Assembly: GCF_017357385.1 (NCBI RefSeq)
Contig: NZ_CP071632.1
Location: 1,741,501 to 1,805,500, forward strand
Length of the DNA stretch: 64,000 bases
Direction of reading: 5' to 3'
Source of the DNA: Rhizobium sp. NZLR1
Lineage (GTDB): Bacteria; Pseudomonadota; Alphaproteobacteria; Rhizobiales; Rhizobiaceae
The notes beneath the pieces are model-generated. The model was given only the letters and a program-made list of their open reading frames with translations. It did no database searches and was not told where the DNA came from. How positions within the stretch are numbered: position 1 is the first letter of the stretch; each line of letters starts with the position of its first letter. The position numbers and the translations under genes are program-made. Positions 43,633-53,451 of this stretch are shown one piece after another.

Positions 43633-44142
43633 TCAATTCGTCGCCTTCTCCACGGTGATGTCGCCGAATTCATCGATCAGTACGGTCCAGCCATCCGGCT
43701 CCGCAGAGGGATCGGTCTTCAGATAGATCGTGGCGAACAGCCCCGGCTCCTTGATGATGCCGTTTGAATTCTCGGGGCGTATATCGGTAATATAAGGCTT
43801 CAGGTCGCTGATCTCCTGCAACTCGACGGTAGAAGTGATCGCCGGGCCGGTCTCGGTCTGGGCAATCTGCTGCAGATAGACCTTCGAGGTCCTGTCTGCC
43901 TGGCGAACGGCAAATAGCTTGTAGTAGCCGTGGCGCTGCGTGGTCTTTCCCTCGGGGTTGGCAACGCGCTCGGCGCCTGTCGGCGCCCGCTCGACATCCG
44001 GTGCGTTGCCGTCATCCTGCCAGTAGCCGGTGCTGGTCGCGAAAATCACCGATGCCGGCAGGATGGCATCCTGCCCCGGCAAGGCTGCGGCCGACCACCC
44101 GATGAGGAACACGGTGGTCATCAATAGGCGTCGCATTGCCAT
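43633..44142 (-). CDS. Exported hypothetical protein
   Basis: This 169-residue protein has a signal peptide (MRRLLMTTVFLIGWSAAALP) followed by a soluble domain containing GKTTQRHGYYKLFAVRQADR and DEFGDITVEKATN. I do not recognise the family; the function is unknown. The start may be the first or third codon (44142 or 44136). It begins four bases after the nadK stop, so it is probably in one transcript with nadK. Confidence 0.75.
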   Translation of the reverse strand: MAMRRLLMTTVFLIGWSAAALPGQDAILPASVIFATSTGYWQDDGNAPDVERAPTGAERVANPEGKTTQRHGYYKLFAVRQADRTSKVYLQQIAQTETGPAITSTVELQEISDLKPYITDIRPENSNGIIKEPGLFATIYLKTDPSAEPDGWTVLIDEFGDITVEKATN

Positions 44143-44146
44143 CGTC

Positions 44147-44920
44147 TCAATCCTTGAACTGCTCGGCGAGAATACGGTCGGACCAGGAGCGGTCGGGATC
44201 GGAAAGGATGCGTGCCGTCATATGTTCCGACTGGGCGATGCGGACATGCAGCACCGATTTGACCTCGGTATTGTCGGCCACGGCGTTCACCGGCCGCTTG
44301 ACCGGCTCGAGGACGTCGATATCGACCGTCACCCTGTTGGGAAGCAGTGCGCCCCTCCAACGCCGTGGCCTGAAAGCGCTGACCGGCGTCATGGCGAGCA
44401 GTGGGGCCTCGAGCGGCAGGATCGGGCCATGGGCGGAAAGATTATAGGCTGTCGACCCGGCGGGGGTCGCCACCATCAGCCCGTCGCAGATCAGCTCCTC
44501 CAGGCGGACGCGCCCATCCACCGCGACCCGTAGATTGGCGGCCTGATAGGACTGGCGGAATAGATAGACCTCGTTGATGGCGAGTGCCGTCGAATTGGTG
44601 CCGTCGGCGTTGGCCGTCGTCATCTGCAATGGCCGGAAGACGTTTTCGACGGCGACGCAGATGCGCTCCTGAAGTTGTTCGCTGCGATAGTCGTTCATCA
44701 GGAAGCCGACCGAGCCGCGATTCATGCCGTAGACCAGCTTGCCGGAGTTCATCGTGCTGTGCAGCGTCTGCAGCATGAAACCGTCGCCGCCGAGCGCGAC
44801 GATAACGTCGGCATCGTCGGCCGGCACGTCACCATAAATGCGAATCAACTCCTCGCGCGCTTCAAGCGCCTCTGTCGTCGGTGAGGCGAGAAAGGAAAGA
44901 GTCTGAAATGAACGGCCCAT
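44147..44920 (-). CDS. nadK: NAD kinase
   Basis: This 257-residue protein has the GGDG motif in VIVALGGDGFMLQTLH, NRGSVGFLMND, the NE motif in LAINEVYLFRQ, and the glycine-rich GLMVATPAGSTAYNLSAHGP. It makes NADP from NAD and ATP in the cytoplasm. The ATG at 44920 begins MGRSFQTLSFLASPT. It is shorter than the E. coli enzyme (292) but usual for rhizobia. Confidence 0.95.
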   Translation of the reverse strand: MGRSFQTLSFLASPTTEALEAREELIRIYGDVPADDADVIVALGGDGFMLQTLHSTMNSGKLVYGMNRGSVGFLMNDYRSEQLQERICVAVENVFRPLQMTTANADGTNSTALAINEVYLFRQSYQAANLRVAVDGRVRLEELICDGLMVATPAGSTAYNLSAHGPILPLEAPLLAMTPVSAFRPRRWRGALLPNRVTVDIDVLEPVKRPVNAVADNTEVKSVLHVRIAQSEHMTARILSDPDRSWSDRILAEQFKD

Positions 44921-45077
44921 GCAATGCCCTTTATGATGCTGTCCTAGCTAAAGGATAAAGGGCTGGCGCGACAAGGACGTTTTCTATCGCGAAGCGTTTT
45001 GAGCGGCAGTCGAGCTGTCCGCACTGACACGATTTTTCCTTTACAGAATCATAGAATCTGCTAGTTGGGCACCTATT

Positions 45078-45153
<76 letters not shown>

Positions 45154-45337
45154 TTTTTCCACGCGATACCGCCCGTCCAGACCATAGTCTCGGTTCGACG
45201 TTGCTTCGCTCGATCGCGCCGGCGGATTTGCCAGGTATCACGTACTCCTTGATGAACCTTGCCTGAAGGGCTGCTTCAGCGCCAATTCAGCCGCGCCAGC
45301 TTATCTTCGCCTCATCATCAATGAGGAAGAAGCAGCC

Positions 45338-45688
45338 ATGAAGCTCGCACATCTCTTTTTCGCCGCAACCATGTCCGTTGGTGCGGCTTTGGCGTCCGTC
45401 GCCCCGGCCGCCGCCATGCCCGTCGATCGGCCGGCCGTGTCGGTCCAGGGCGATATCGTTCAAATTCGTGATGGCTGGCGACATGATCGCAACCGTGACG
45501 AAAGTGACGACCGCGGTTGGCGCGATGAGCGTGACGACCGTGGCTGGCGCGATCAGCGTGATTGGCGTCGGTCCGACTGGCGCGATGATGACTGGCGCTG
45601 GCGCCGGTGGCGTGCCGAGCGTTGGCAGGAACGCCGCGAGTGGCGCCATCGCGATCGTGATATGCCTCTCTGGCTCTACCGCGGCTGA
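45338..45688 (+). CDS. Exported Trp/Arg/Asp-rich protein
   Basis: This 116-residue protein has a clear signal peptide (MKLAHLFFAATMSVGAALAS, cleavage near PAAAMP) and a mature region dominated by W, R and D with repeated DDRGWRDERDDRGWRDQRDW. Its composition is like RcnB-type or other periplasmic low-complexity proteins; the function is unknown. GAGGAAGAAGCAGCC precedes the ATG. A terminator follows. Confidence 0.8.
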   Translation: MKLAHLFFAATMSVGAALASVAPAAAMPVDRPAVSVQGDIVQIRDGWRHDRNRDESDDRGWRDERDDRGWRDQRDWRRSDWRDDDWRWRRWRAERWQERREWRHRDRDMPLWLYRG

Positions 45689-45722
45689 CGCGTCCGTTGC
45701 GCGCCTGAGACGCGCGGTTACA

Positions 45723-45750
45723 GAACGGCCCGGATCATCCGGGCCGTTTT
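45723..45750 (+). terminator. Intrinsic terminator
   Basis: AACGGCCCGGA-TCA-TCCGGGCCGTT plus TTTC, 34 bases after the stop of the Trp/Arg/Asp-rich protein gene. Confidence 0.85.
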
Positions 45751-45887
45751 CAATGCGTGGCGGGTTCGTTGACGCTTGCCTCAATCCTGTTGCCGTTGCC
45801 GGTCTGGCCGGCGCCGGAAGGTGACAGCATCGCGATGCTGAGCACTGAGACGATCATGAAGGCGACGACGGCGATCATTATGCGCAT
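45750..45887 (-). CDS. Small membrane or exported protein, 45 residues
   Basis: The ORF has a strongly hydrophobic N terminus (MRIMIAVVAFMIVSVLSIAM) followed by a short polar tail (SPSGAGQTGNGNRIEAS and a few residues). ACGAGGATTGAACGCTC precedes the ATG. Its stop abuts the terminator of the convergent gene. Family unknown. Confidence 0.5.
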   Translation of the reverse strand: MRIMIAVVAFMIVSVLSIAMLSPSGAGQTGNGNRIEASVNEPATH

Positions 45888-45950
45888 GAGCGTTCAATCC
45901 TCGTTCAATTACGGGATTAACGCCTGATCGCCGTCCGCGTTCCTGCTGGG

Positions 45951-46052
45951 CTAAAGCGCGCCGCATCGAATTTGATTCATGCGACGCGCTTTAGCCTTTT
46001 GTTTTTATGCATGTCGTTACCCCGGAACCGCTGCACACTTCCGGGCGATATG
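45951..46052. repeat. Dispersed intergenic repeat with long inverted repeat
   Basis: CTAAAGCGCG...CGCGCTTTAG with inner CGCAT/ATGCG (45951-45994) forms a long palindrome. It is followed by TTTTGTTTTTATGCATGTCG and CCCCGGAACCGCTGCACAC, TTCCGGGCGA. The second half is shared, inverted, with 1266-1335. It lies between two small-protein genes. Confidence 0.75.
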
Positions 46053-46054
46053 CA

Positions 46055-46213
46055 TTATTGCACCTGTCCGGGCGTCGCGGGGCCGGGCGCCGTTGGCGAC
46101 AACGGATCGGGCTGGTGGATCGGGTGCGACGTGTCCACCCACATGATGCTGAGGATAATCACGACGAAGACCGCGATGAAGAGGATACCGAAAATCAGCG
46201 GTCGAATGGCCAT
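46055..46213 (-). CDS. Small membrane protein, 52 residues
   Basis: MAIRPLIFGILFIAVFVVII with LSIMW forms one transmembrane helix, followed by a Pro-rich periplasmic tail (VDTSHPIHQPDPLSPTAPG). AAGGAACGATCCCC precedes the ATG. Composition and ribosome binding site support a real gene; the function is unknown. It is the second of two tandem small membrane protein genes, separated by the repeat. Confidence 0.6.
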   Translation of the reverse strand: MAIRPLIFGILFIAVFVVIILSIMWVDTSHPIHQPDPLSPTAPGPATPGQVQ

Positions 46214-46419
46214 GATGGGGATCGTTCCTTCTTGCTTCTGACCGGTCGTTACGATCGGTCATCGGCCGATCATAGTGCCCCAGGAGGTCTTTCCAAGGCA
46301 AAATTGAATTTCTCCGGCTTCGGTCGAGCCTTGCGCGGTATCGCCGGCATCGGTTTTTCCAGCTGTCGCACCGGGTTAAACTGTGCCACGGATGCCTGAA
46401 ACAGTTGGGGACGGGCATC

Positions 46420-47160
46420 ATGAAGCGGATGGTTACAGCATCGGTCATTGTCGCGGCATTCGTCTCATGGGCCGGAGCGTCCGAAAATGCGGGCCTTTTC
46501 GACAAGCCGATAAAGCTGGATGTTGTCGTGTTGCCGAAGGATGAGCTCAATCCTGATGCGAAACCGAAGATCACCTGCAGCCGCTATCCCGCATTCATGG
46601 TCAAGGAGGTCGATCTCGGTGAGGTCGGAGCCGAAAAGCTGGCGCTGCTTGCCTCCGATGCCCCCTGTGAACGCATCGGCGAGCGCGAGCGGGTGATCGA
46701 GGATGATACCGCCGGCTATCTCATCGGCGTCAGCGGCGGTTTCGTGTTTTTCCGTGCGGCGGACGGATGGAACGGCGGGTTGCCCTTTGTCGTCTACGAT
46801 GCGGCGGCGGGCGAGCGGCTGCTCGACGATTCCCTCGAGGGCGACGATTTTTCTGCGATAAGGAGCGGGAAGGGGGAGCTGGCCCTCGATTTCCGTCGCG
46901 TCTACACGGCCTCCTGTTCGCTCTATCTGGAGGGCACTGCCTGCGCCAAGACGATCGCCGCCGACACGGGTCTGTCGCCGCAGCAACTGCCGGATTGCAC
47001 AGCTGCCTACAAGGCGGAAATCAAACGCACCCCCGAGCATGCGAGGGAAATCGAGAAACTGCCGAGCGTGATCGTCTATCCCGTGGAACTGACTTACGCG
47101 GCGGGCGAAGCGGTCCGCAGCCCTATGGACGGACCGACTGCCTGCCGGATACCGAGCTGA
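46420..47160 (+). CDS. Exported hypothetical protein
   Basis: This protein of about 246 residues has a signal peptide (MKRMVTASVIVAAFVSWAGA, cleavage before SENAG). The mature part contains cysteines at ITCSRYPAF, DAPCERIG, TASCSLYLEGTACAK, LPDCTAAY and TACRIPS, suggesting disulfides in the periplasm. I do not recognise the family. The frame opens at 46405; the Met at 46420 places the signal peptide best. It converges with the Inh-domain gene. Confidence 0.75.
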   Translation: MKRMVTASVIVAAFVSWAGASENAGLFDKPIKLDVVVLPKDELNPDAKPKITCSRYPAFMVKEVDLGEVGAEKLALLASDAPCERIGERERVIEDDTAGYLIGVSGGFVFFRAADGWNGGLPFVVYDAAAGERLLDDSLEGDDFSAIRSGKGELALDFRRVYTASCSLYLEGTACAKTIAADTGLSPQQLPDCTAAYKAEIKRTPEHAREIEKLPSVIVYPVELTYAAGEAVRSPMDGPTACRIPS

Positions 47161-47202
47161 CCCAGGCGAGTGGGTTGACGGGATACACCGTCAACTTTCA
47201 AA

Positions 47203-47895
47203 TCAATGACGGACGAGCGATAGCGGCTTGCCGCCTTCGTCCTTCGATTTGTCGAAATTGCCGTCGGCGCGCATGTCGAAGTCAAGCGATGAGCCGTCAT
47301 CGCCCATCAGCGTCAGCCCGAAACCCTCGATATGCCAGACTGTCAGTTTCAGCCTGGCGACATTAGCGGCGCAGTCTCCGGATAGTGACAGCGGCGCGTT
47401 GCCGTCAGCATTGACATGGCCGTCGAGTGTCACGCCGCAGAGCTTTTCGCCGTCCGGCCTTTGCATCGTCCAAATCCCGGCAAGGCTGTTGAAGGTCGGT
47501 AGTCGATCGACGCCGTCGGGTGCGGCGATCAGCAAAAGCGGCACCCGACCTTCCGTCTTCATCGGCGACCCTTCGTTCTCGACGAAACGGGCCAGCACCT
47601 TACGCAGCGGATCGATCAGGATGATGCCGCCATTGCCGTCGAAATTCCAGGCATAGGACTCGGCAAGCGAAGGCAGCGGCTTGGCGCAGGAATCCTGTCC
47701 GGACAGCCCATAACCGCCGATGGCTGTGCCGGTTTCGAGCGTCATCCGGCATCCGGCTCCACCGTCTTCCGGGGCAACGAGATAAGTTCCGGCCTGCGCT
47801 TTGAGAATATCGGGATCGATCTCCTGCCCATATGCGAGACCGCAGACAAGCAGCGCCGCTGCTGCAGCCGCAAGGCGGGGGATGATACGGATCAT
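47203..47895 (-). CDS. Exported AprI/Inh-type protease inhibitor, two domains
   Basis: This 230-residue protein has a signal peptide (MIRIIPRLAAAAAALLVCGL) and two tandem beta-barrel-like Inh domains. The first is QAGTYLVAPEDGGAGCRMTL to DPLRKVLARF, the second AGIWTMQRPDGEKLCGVTLD to GDDGSSLDFD, each with two cysteines placed as in AprI/Inh. Single-domain relatives inhibit secreted serralysin-type metalloproteases; no protease gene is nearby. It could also be a periplasmic Omp19-like inhibitor of host proteases. Confidence 0.75.
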   Translation of the reverse strand: MIRIIPRLAAAAAALLVCGLAYGQEIDPDILKAQAGTYLVAPEDGGAGCRMTLETGTAIGGYGLSGQDSCAKPLPSLAESYAWNFDGNGGIILIDPLRKVLARFVENEGSPMKTEGRVPLLLIAAPDGVDRLPTFNSLAGIWTMQRPDGEKLCGVTLDGHVNADGNAPLSLSGDCAANVARLKLTVWHIEGFGLTLMGDDGSSLDFDMRADGNFDKSKDEGGKPLSLVRH

Positions 47896-47933
47896 GGTAA
47901 TTTCTCTTCGCCTCGGCCCGCTTGCGGACCAGC

Positions 47934-48824
47934 CTATGCCTTCAGGTAAAGCCGCGCCGCATAAAGCGCGATTGCCGCGGCATTCGAGACGTTCAGCGAT
48001 TTGATCGCGCCGGGCATGTCGAGGCGGGCAAGCGCGTTGACGGTTTCGCGCGTCTTCTGTCGCAGCCCCTTGCCCTCGGAGCCGAGCACCAGCGCAACCT
48101 TCCCGCCCGAGAACGTGCCTTCGAGCGGCGCCGGCCCTTCCGAATCGAGGCCGATGGTGGAGAAACCGAGCTTGTGCAATTCACCGAGTGCATCGGCGAG
48201 ATTGGTAACCTGTATATAAGGTATCAGTTCCAGCGCGCCGGAGGCGGACTTGGCGAGCACGCCGGATTCGGTCGGGCTATGTCTCTGTGTGGTGATAACG
48301 GCGCCGGCATTGAAGGCGACGGCTGAGCGCATGATGGCGCCGACATTGTGCGGATCGGTCACCTGGTCGAGAACGAGCAGGAGAGGGCTGTCTTTCAGCG
48401 CTTCGAGCCGGCGGACCGGCAGCGGCCGTGTTTCCAGCATGACGCCCTGATGAATCGCCTCTGGGCCGAGCACCTTGTCGATGTCCTGCGGCGAGACCAT
48501 TTCGAAGGGAATGCCGAGTGTTTCGACGTCGACTTCGAGCCGCGCCAGCGCGTTCTGCGTCACGAAAAGCTTGATCTTCTTGCGCTCGGGATTGTCGAGG
48601 GCGGCGCGCACCGTATGCAGGCCGTAGAGATGCACCTGGTCGGGCGCTAGCGCCGGCGGCTTCCAGTCTTCGCCGCCGCGCTTGCGCTTCTGTGGCTGAG
48701 GCGTGGGAATCTCTCCGCGTTCGCGCTTGCCGTCACGGTGCGCGCGCCGCAGCGTGGCGTAATGCGTATCCTTGGCCGATGGGTCTGTCGCGGCCGTGCC
48801 GCCAGATTTTTTATCTTTGCTCAT
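47934..48824 (-). CDS. rlmB: 23S rRNA (guanosine-2'-O-)-methyltransferase RlmB (TrmH/SpoU group 3)
   Basis: This 296-residue protein has a basic N-terminal extension, an L30e-like substrate-binding domain (LYGLHTVRAALDNPERKKIK), and a SPOUT knot with LVLDQVTDPHNVGAIMRSAV, VALVLGSEGKGLRQKT and LNVSNAAAIALYAARLYL. It 2'-O-methylates a 23S guanosine. It is divergent from the tRNA-Tyr/Gly genes. Confidence 0.92.
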   Translation of the reverse strand: MSKDKKSGGTAATDPSAKDTHYATLRRAHRDGKRERGEIPTPQPQKRKRGGEDWKPPALAPDQVHLYGLHTVRAALDNPERKKIKLFVTQNALARLEVDVETLGIPFEMVSPQDIDKVLGPEAIHQGVMLETRPLPVRRLEALKDSPLLLVLDQVTDPHNVGAIMRSAVAFNAGAVITTQRHSPTESGVLAKSASGALELIPYIQVTNLADALGELHKLGFSTIGLDSEGPAPLEGTFSGGKVALVLGSEGKGLRQKTRETVNALARLDMPGAIKSLNVSNAAAIALYAARLYLKA

Positions 48825-49027
48825 GCGGCTTTATAGCCATGGCGCTGGCTGCCGCATAGGCTTTCTTTCATCGGCCGGCTTTCGGCAAGGAATGAAATTT
48901 TTCGTGTTTTTTCCGTTGTCATCGTGTTGACAGACGGAAATGCTCCGGTCATATACGCGGCGCAGACGACGGGCCGCAACGCTTCGAAGTCTGACAAACT
49001 TGGTCTTCAAGATCCGGACGAATAACT

Positions 49028-49112
49028 GGAGAGATGCCCGAGTGGTTAAAGGGGACGGACTGTAAATCCGTTGGCTCAGCCTACGTTGGTTCAAATCCAA
49101 CTCTCTCCACCA
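49028..49112 (+). tRNA. tRNA-Tyr (anticodon GTA)
   Basis: The 85-base class II tRNA has acceptor GGAGAGA/TCTCTCC, anticodon arm GGACTGTAAATCC, a long variable arm and encoded CCA. Confidence 0.96.
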
Positions 49113-49136
49113 TTCGTCATCGGATCGGACCACCCC

Positions 49137-49210
49137 GCGGGTATAGCTCAATGGTAGAGCAGCAGCCTTCCAAGCTGAATACGCGGGTTCGATTCCCGCT
49201 ACCCGCTCCA
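49137..49210 (+). tRNA. tRNA-Gly (anticodon TCC)
   Basis: The 74-base tRNA has acceptor GCGGGTA/TACCCGC, anticodon loop CTTCCAA, T-arm GGGTTCGATTCCC and encoded CCA. It lies 24 bases after tRNA-Tyr, so both are likely in one transcript with tuf. Confidence 0.96.
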
Positions 49211-49512
49211 GTTTTTCTAAGCCCAATTCACGTGACCGACGCCGCCGCGATAATTCGGCACGCAGATGTTTCAGAAGACGCCGGCGCGGTTGCTCATCTC
49301 CGGCAGTCGACGCGATTTTCTCCAAGGATTTCAGTAATTTTCGACGGTGCTCCGGCGAATCGCCTTGCAGGCGGCAAATTGTCCCCCATATGCGCTGTCA
49401 CACCAAGAATGGCGCCTGCAATTAAGTCTTGCGCAATTTCGCCGAAAGCCTTAAACGGCGGCACTAAACCGGTTCGCCGGGGCCCACCATCTCGTTCACA
49501 GGAAGCATTCAA
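49211..49512 (+). other. tRNA-Gly to tuf leader
   Basis: These 302 bases have no gene. They include a short T-run just after tRNA-Gly (GTTTTTC) but no stem strong enough for a terminator. The tuf ribosome binding site CACAGGAAGC is at the end. Confidence 0.45.
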
Positions 49513-50688
<1,176 letters not shown>

Positions 50689-50712
50689 TCCTGGGATTAC
50701 CCGAAATTCAGG

Positions 50713-50744
50713 AAAAACCCCGCTGGAAACGGCGGGGTTTTTCG
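50713..50744 (+). terminator. Intrinsic terminator of tuf
   Basis: AAAAACCCCGC - TGGAAACG - GCGGGGTTTTT, 25 bases after the tuf stop; the stem is perfect. Confidence 0.92.
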
Positions 50745-50766
50745 TTTTGATGCTATTAGGGGGATT

Positions 50767-50776
50767 AACACGTGTT
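50767..50776. promoter_or_regulatory. Palindrome AACACGTGTT, possible operator
   Basis: A perfect 10-bp palindrome within ATTAACACGTGTTGTAA, upstream of the 44-residue ORF. No known regulator is assigned. Confidence 0.35.
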
Positions 50777-50890
50777 GTAAAAATATCGTTAAGTTCGTCC
50801 GTCACAGTATTTTGTTCATCTCACATTCAGAAACCAGTTGTGATTGGTTCATTTTAGTCCAGACTCCTTCATGCAAAGAGGAGAGCCCGG

Positions 50891-51025
50891 ATGATTCCAA
50901 AGGCCACGTTCGTTGCGACGATATTCGCGATGTATGTTTTCACGATGTTTTTCATCGCTGCAATTCCGCAAGAGGTTGTTCAGGCAGCCGGAGTGCAGCT
51001 CGGCGAGGTAAGTGTCGTCAAGTGA
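50891..51025 (+). CDS. Small membrane-anchored protein, 44 residues
   Basis: The ORF has a hydrophobic N-terminal helix (TFVATIFAMYVFTMFFIAAI) then a short tail, PQEVVQAAGVQLGEVSVVK. AAAGAGGAGAGCCCGG is a very good ribosome binding site at proper spacing from ATG 50891. Family unknown. A GC hairpin (51040-51059, TCACCGCAG/CTGCGGTGA) follows the stop. Confidence 0.65.
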   Translation: MIPKATFVATIFAMYVFTMFFIAAIPQEVVQAAGVQLGEVSVVK

Positions 51026-51194
51026 TGATTTAGCAGTTCACCGCAGGCTGCTGCGGTGATTGGAAATGATCGGCCAGGTGCCCCTAAGAGGGCGCTCCTG
51101 GCGACGCGGGGGTGAACCCTTGCAGGACGCTCGCTTGCTCTTCGCGCGGAAGCGTCTATCTATGCCTCCGATTTCATGATGCGGAGGATATTCC

Positions 51195-52088
51195 ATGAAG
51201 AAGCGGATTCTGTTCACGGGCGGTTCGGGCAAGGCAGGTCGCCATACCGTGCCGTGGCTCATCAATGCCGGTTACGAGGTTCACAACCTCGATCTCGTGC
51301 CGCTGGACAGTCCCGGCGTCACCAACCTCATTGCCGACATCACCGATAGCGGTCAGGTCTTCAACGCTCTGTCGATGCACCGCGATTTTCCTGATCTGGA
51401 CGCGGGCCGGGGCGTGCAGCCTTTCGATGCCGTCGTGCACTTCGCCGCCATCCCGCGCATCCTGATCAAGCCCGACAATGAGACTTTCCGCATCAACACG
51501 ATGGGCACTTACAATGTCATCGAGGCGGCGGTGAAGCTCGGCATCAGGAAGGTTATCGTCGCATCGAGCGAGACGACCTACGGCGTCTGCTTCGCCGAAG
51601 GCCATCGTGATTTCCACCAGTTCCCGCTGGAGGAAGACTACGACGTCAATCCGATGGATTCCTACGGGCTCTCCAAGGTGGTCAACGAGAAGACGGCCCG
51701 CGCCTTTGCCGAACGTTCAGGCTTCGACATCTATGCGCTGCGTATCGGCAACGTCATCGAGCCGCACGAATATGAGCGGTTCCCCACCTATTTCGCCAAT
51801 CCCGAAATGCGCAAGCGCATTGCCTGGAGCTATATCGACGCCCGCGATCTCGGGCAGATCTGCCATCTCTGCATCGAAAAGGACGGTCTCGGCTATCAGG
51901 TCTTCAACGCGGCCAACGACACCGTCTCGGCCAACACGCCGTCGAAGGAGCTTGCGAAGCGATTCTACCCGAACGTGCCCTTCACCCGCGAAATCGGCGA
52001 ATATGAAGGCCTGCTCTCCAACCGCAAGATCCGCGAGGTGCTGGGTTTTAACGAAGAGCACGATTGGCGGAAATATGTGACGGTCTGA
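51195..52088 (+). CDS. NAD-dependent epimerase/dehydratase
   Basis: This 297-residue extended SDR has TGGSGKAGRHTVPWLINAGY (glycine-rich NAD site), VVHFAAIPR, the serine in VIVASSETTYG, and catalytic YGLSK (Tyr-x-x-x-Lys). The substrate is unknown, probably a nucleotide sugar or uronate. GCGGAGGATATTCC precedes the ATG at 51195. It is a monocistronic insertion into the otherwise typical tuf-secE neighbourhood. Confidence 0.88.
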   Translation: MKKRILFTGGSGKAGRHTVPWLINAGYEVHNLDLVPLDSPGVTNLIADITDSGQVFNALSMHRDFPDLDAGRGVQPFDAVVHFAAIPRILIKPDNETFRINTMGTYNVIEAAVKLGIRKVIVASSETTYGVCFAEGHRDFHQFPLEEDYDVNPMDSYGLSKVVNEKTARAFAERSGFDIYALRIGNVIEPHEYERFPTYFANPEMRKRIAWSYIDARDLGQICHLCIEKDGLGYQVFNAANDTVSANTPSKELAKRFYPNVPFTREIGEYEGLLSNRKIREVLGFNEEHDWRKYVTV

Positions 52089-52256
52089 ACGGATATTGGT
52101 GGTGCGATGAAAGAGCCGATCGCTCGCATATGCGCAGAATGGCTTTGAAAATCGAAAATCGTGCTTGCCAATCTGCTGTCGTCGTCCTAAAGGGAGCGCC
52201 ATGCTTTTCATCAGCGATTTGCGGACTTTGGTCCAGGCGCTGAATGATCGGCATGA

Positions 52257-52332
<76 letters not shown>

Positions 52333-52526
52333 TTTTCCTCGAAGCGGGACAGCGCGGACATGCTCGCGGCATTCCGGCCGGGGATTGATTGGCGGTAACT
52401 AATTTCGTTAAACTTCGGTTTCCCTCTTGTGTATTCGGAAATCGGTGTTTATTTAGGGTTCAACAGACACGCGGTGCGTGGGGCTGATGGTTTCAGCTTT
52501 ACGCGCCGTAATTGCGTGGGCAGTCG

Positions 52527-52727
52527 ATGGCATCCAAATCCAATCCGTTTGCGTTTCTGCAGCAGGTTCGCTCCGAGACGTCCAAAGTTACATGGCCGTC
52601 GCGCCGCGAGACGATGATCTCGACGGTTATGGTGCTTGTGATGGTAGTTTTCGCCGCGCTTTTTTTCTTTGCCGCTGACCAGCTGATCGGCTGGGTTCTG
52701 AGCTTCGTGCTGAATACCGGCAACTGA
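52527..52727 (+). CDS. secE: Preprotein translocase subunit SecE
   Basis: This 66-residue protein has the conserved FLQQVRSETSKVTWPSRRET and one C-terminal transmembrane helix (MVLVMVVFAALFFFAADQLI). It is the single-helix form typical of alphaproteobacteria. The ATG at 52527 begins MASKSNPF. nusG follows by 17 bases. SecE clamps SecY in the inner-membrane translocon. Confidence 0.95.
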   Translation: MASKSNPFAFLQQVRSETSKVTWPSRRETMISTVMVLVMVVFAALFFFAADQLIGWVLSFVLNTGN

Positions 52728-52744
52728 TACGGGTGGAGATGAAA

Positions 52745-53275
52745 ATGGCGGCACGTTGGTACATCGTCCACGCATATTCCAATTTTGAAAAGAAGGTCGC
52801 TGAGGACATCGAGAACAAGGCTCGCCAGAAGGGGCTTGAGCACCTGTTCGAGAAGATCCTCGTGCCGACCGAGAAGGTGGTGGAAGTGCGTCGCGGCCGC
52901 AAGGTCGACAGCGAGCGCAAGTTTTTCCCGGGCTACGTCATGGTTCGTGCCAATCTGACCGATGAAGCCTATCACCTGATCAAGAATACGCCGAAGGTTA
53001 CAGGTTTCCTCGGCTCCGACAATAAGCCAGTTCCGATTCCGGATTATGAAGCCGAGCGCATTCTCGGTCAGGTCCAGGAAGGTGTCGAGCGGCCGAAGGC
53101 CTCGATTACCTTCGAGATCGGCGAGCAGGTTCGTGTTTCCGACGGCCCGTTCGCTTCGTTCAACGGCACGGTTCAGGACGTCGACGAAGAGCGTTCGCGC
53201 CTGAAGGTTGAGGTGTCGATCTTCGGCCGCGCAACGCCGGTCGAACTCGAATACGCTCAGGTCGAGAAGGTCTGA
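52745..53275 (+). CDS. nusG: Transcription termination/antitermination protein NusG
   Basis: This 176-residue protein has an NGN domain (ARWYIVHAYSNFEKKVAEDI, FFPGYVMVRANL, FLGSDNKPVPI) and a KOW domain (GEQVRVSDGPFASFNGTVQD). It links RNA polymerase to the ribosome and Rho. The ATG at 52745 is chosen because GGTGGAG lies six bases upstream; in-frame starts at 52733 and 52739 overlap that site. Confidence 0.95.
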   Translation: MAARWYIVHAYSNFEKKVAEDIENKARQKGLEHLFEKILVPTEKVVEVRRGRKVDSERKFFPGYVMVRANLTDEAYHLIKNTPKVTGFLGSDNKPVPIPDYEAERILGQVQEGVERPKASITFEIGEQVRVSDGPFASFNGTVQDVDEERSRLKVEVSIFGRATPVELEYAQVEKV

Positions 53276-53451
53276 TTGCAAGAGATTGGAAGCTGGCCTT
53301 GCGGCCTGTTTCCTGCGGACTAGTCCGCATCCGCGTGGAAGGTGAGGGGGTCTTAGCCGGACCCTGATGATCCGCACCACGCAACCGCAGCCGCCGGAGA
53401 GATCCGGCATCACGGGCCGGGCGACCGGCCGTTCATGAAAGGCAGAGAGAT
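53276..53451 (+). promoter_or_regulatory. rplK leader
   Basis: These 176 bases without a gene hold several hairpins (for example CCGGCCGTTC/GGCCGGGCGACCGG near 53415-53433), and GGCAGAGAGAT is the rplK ribosome binding site. In other bacteria L1 represses the rplK-rplA mRNA here; that is inferred, since I could not match the L1 motif. Confidence 0.4.
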
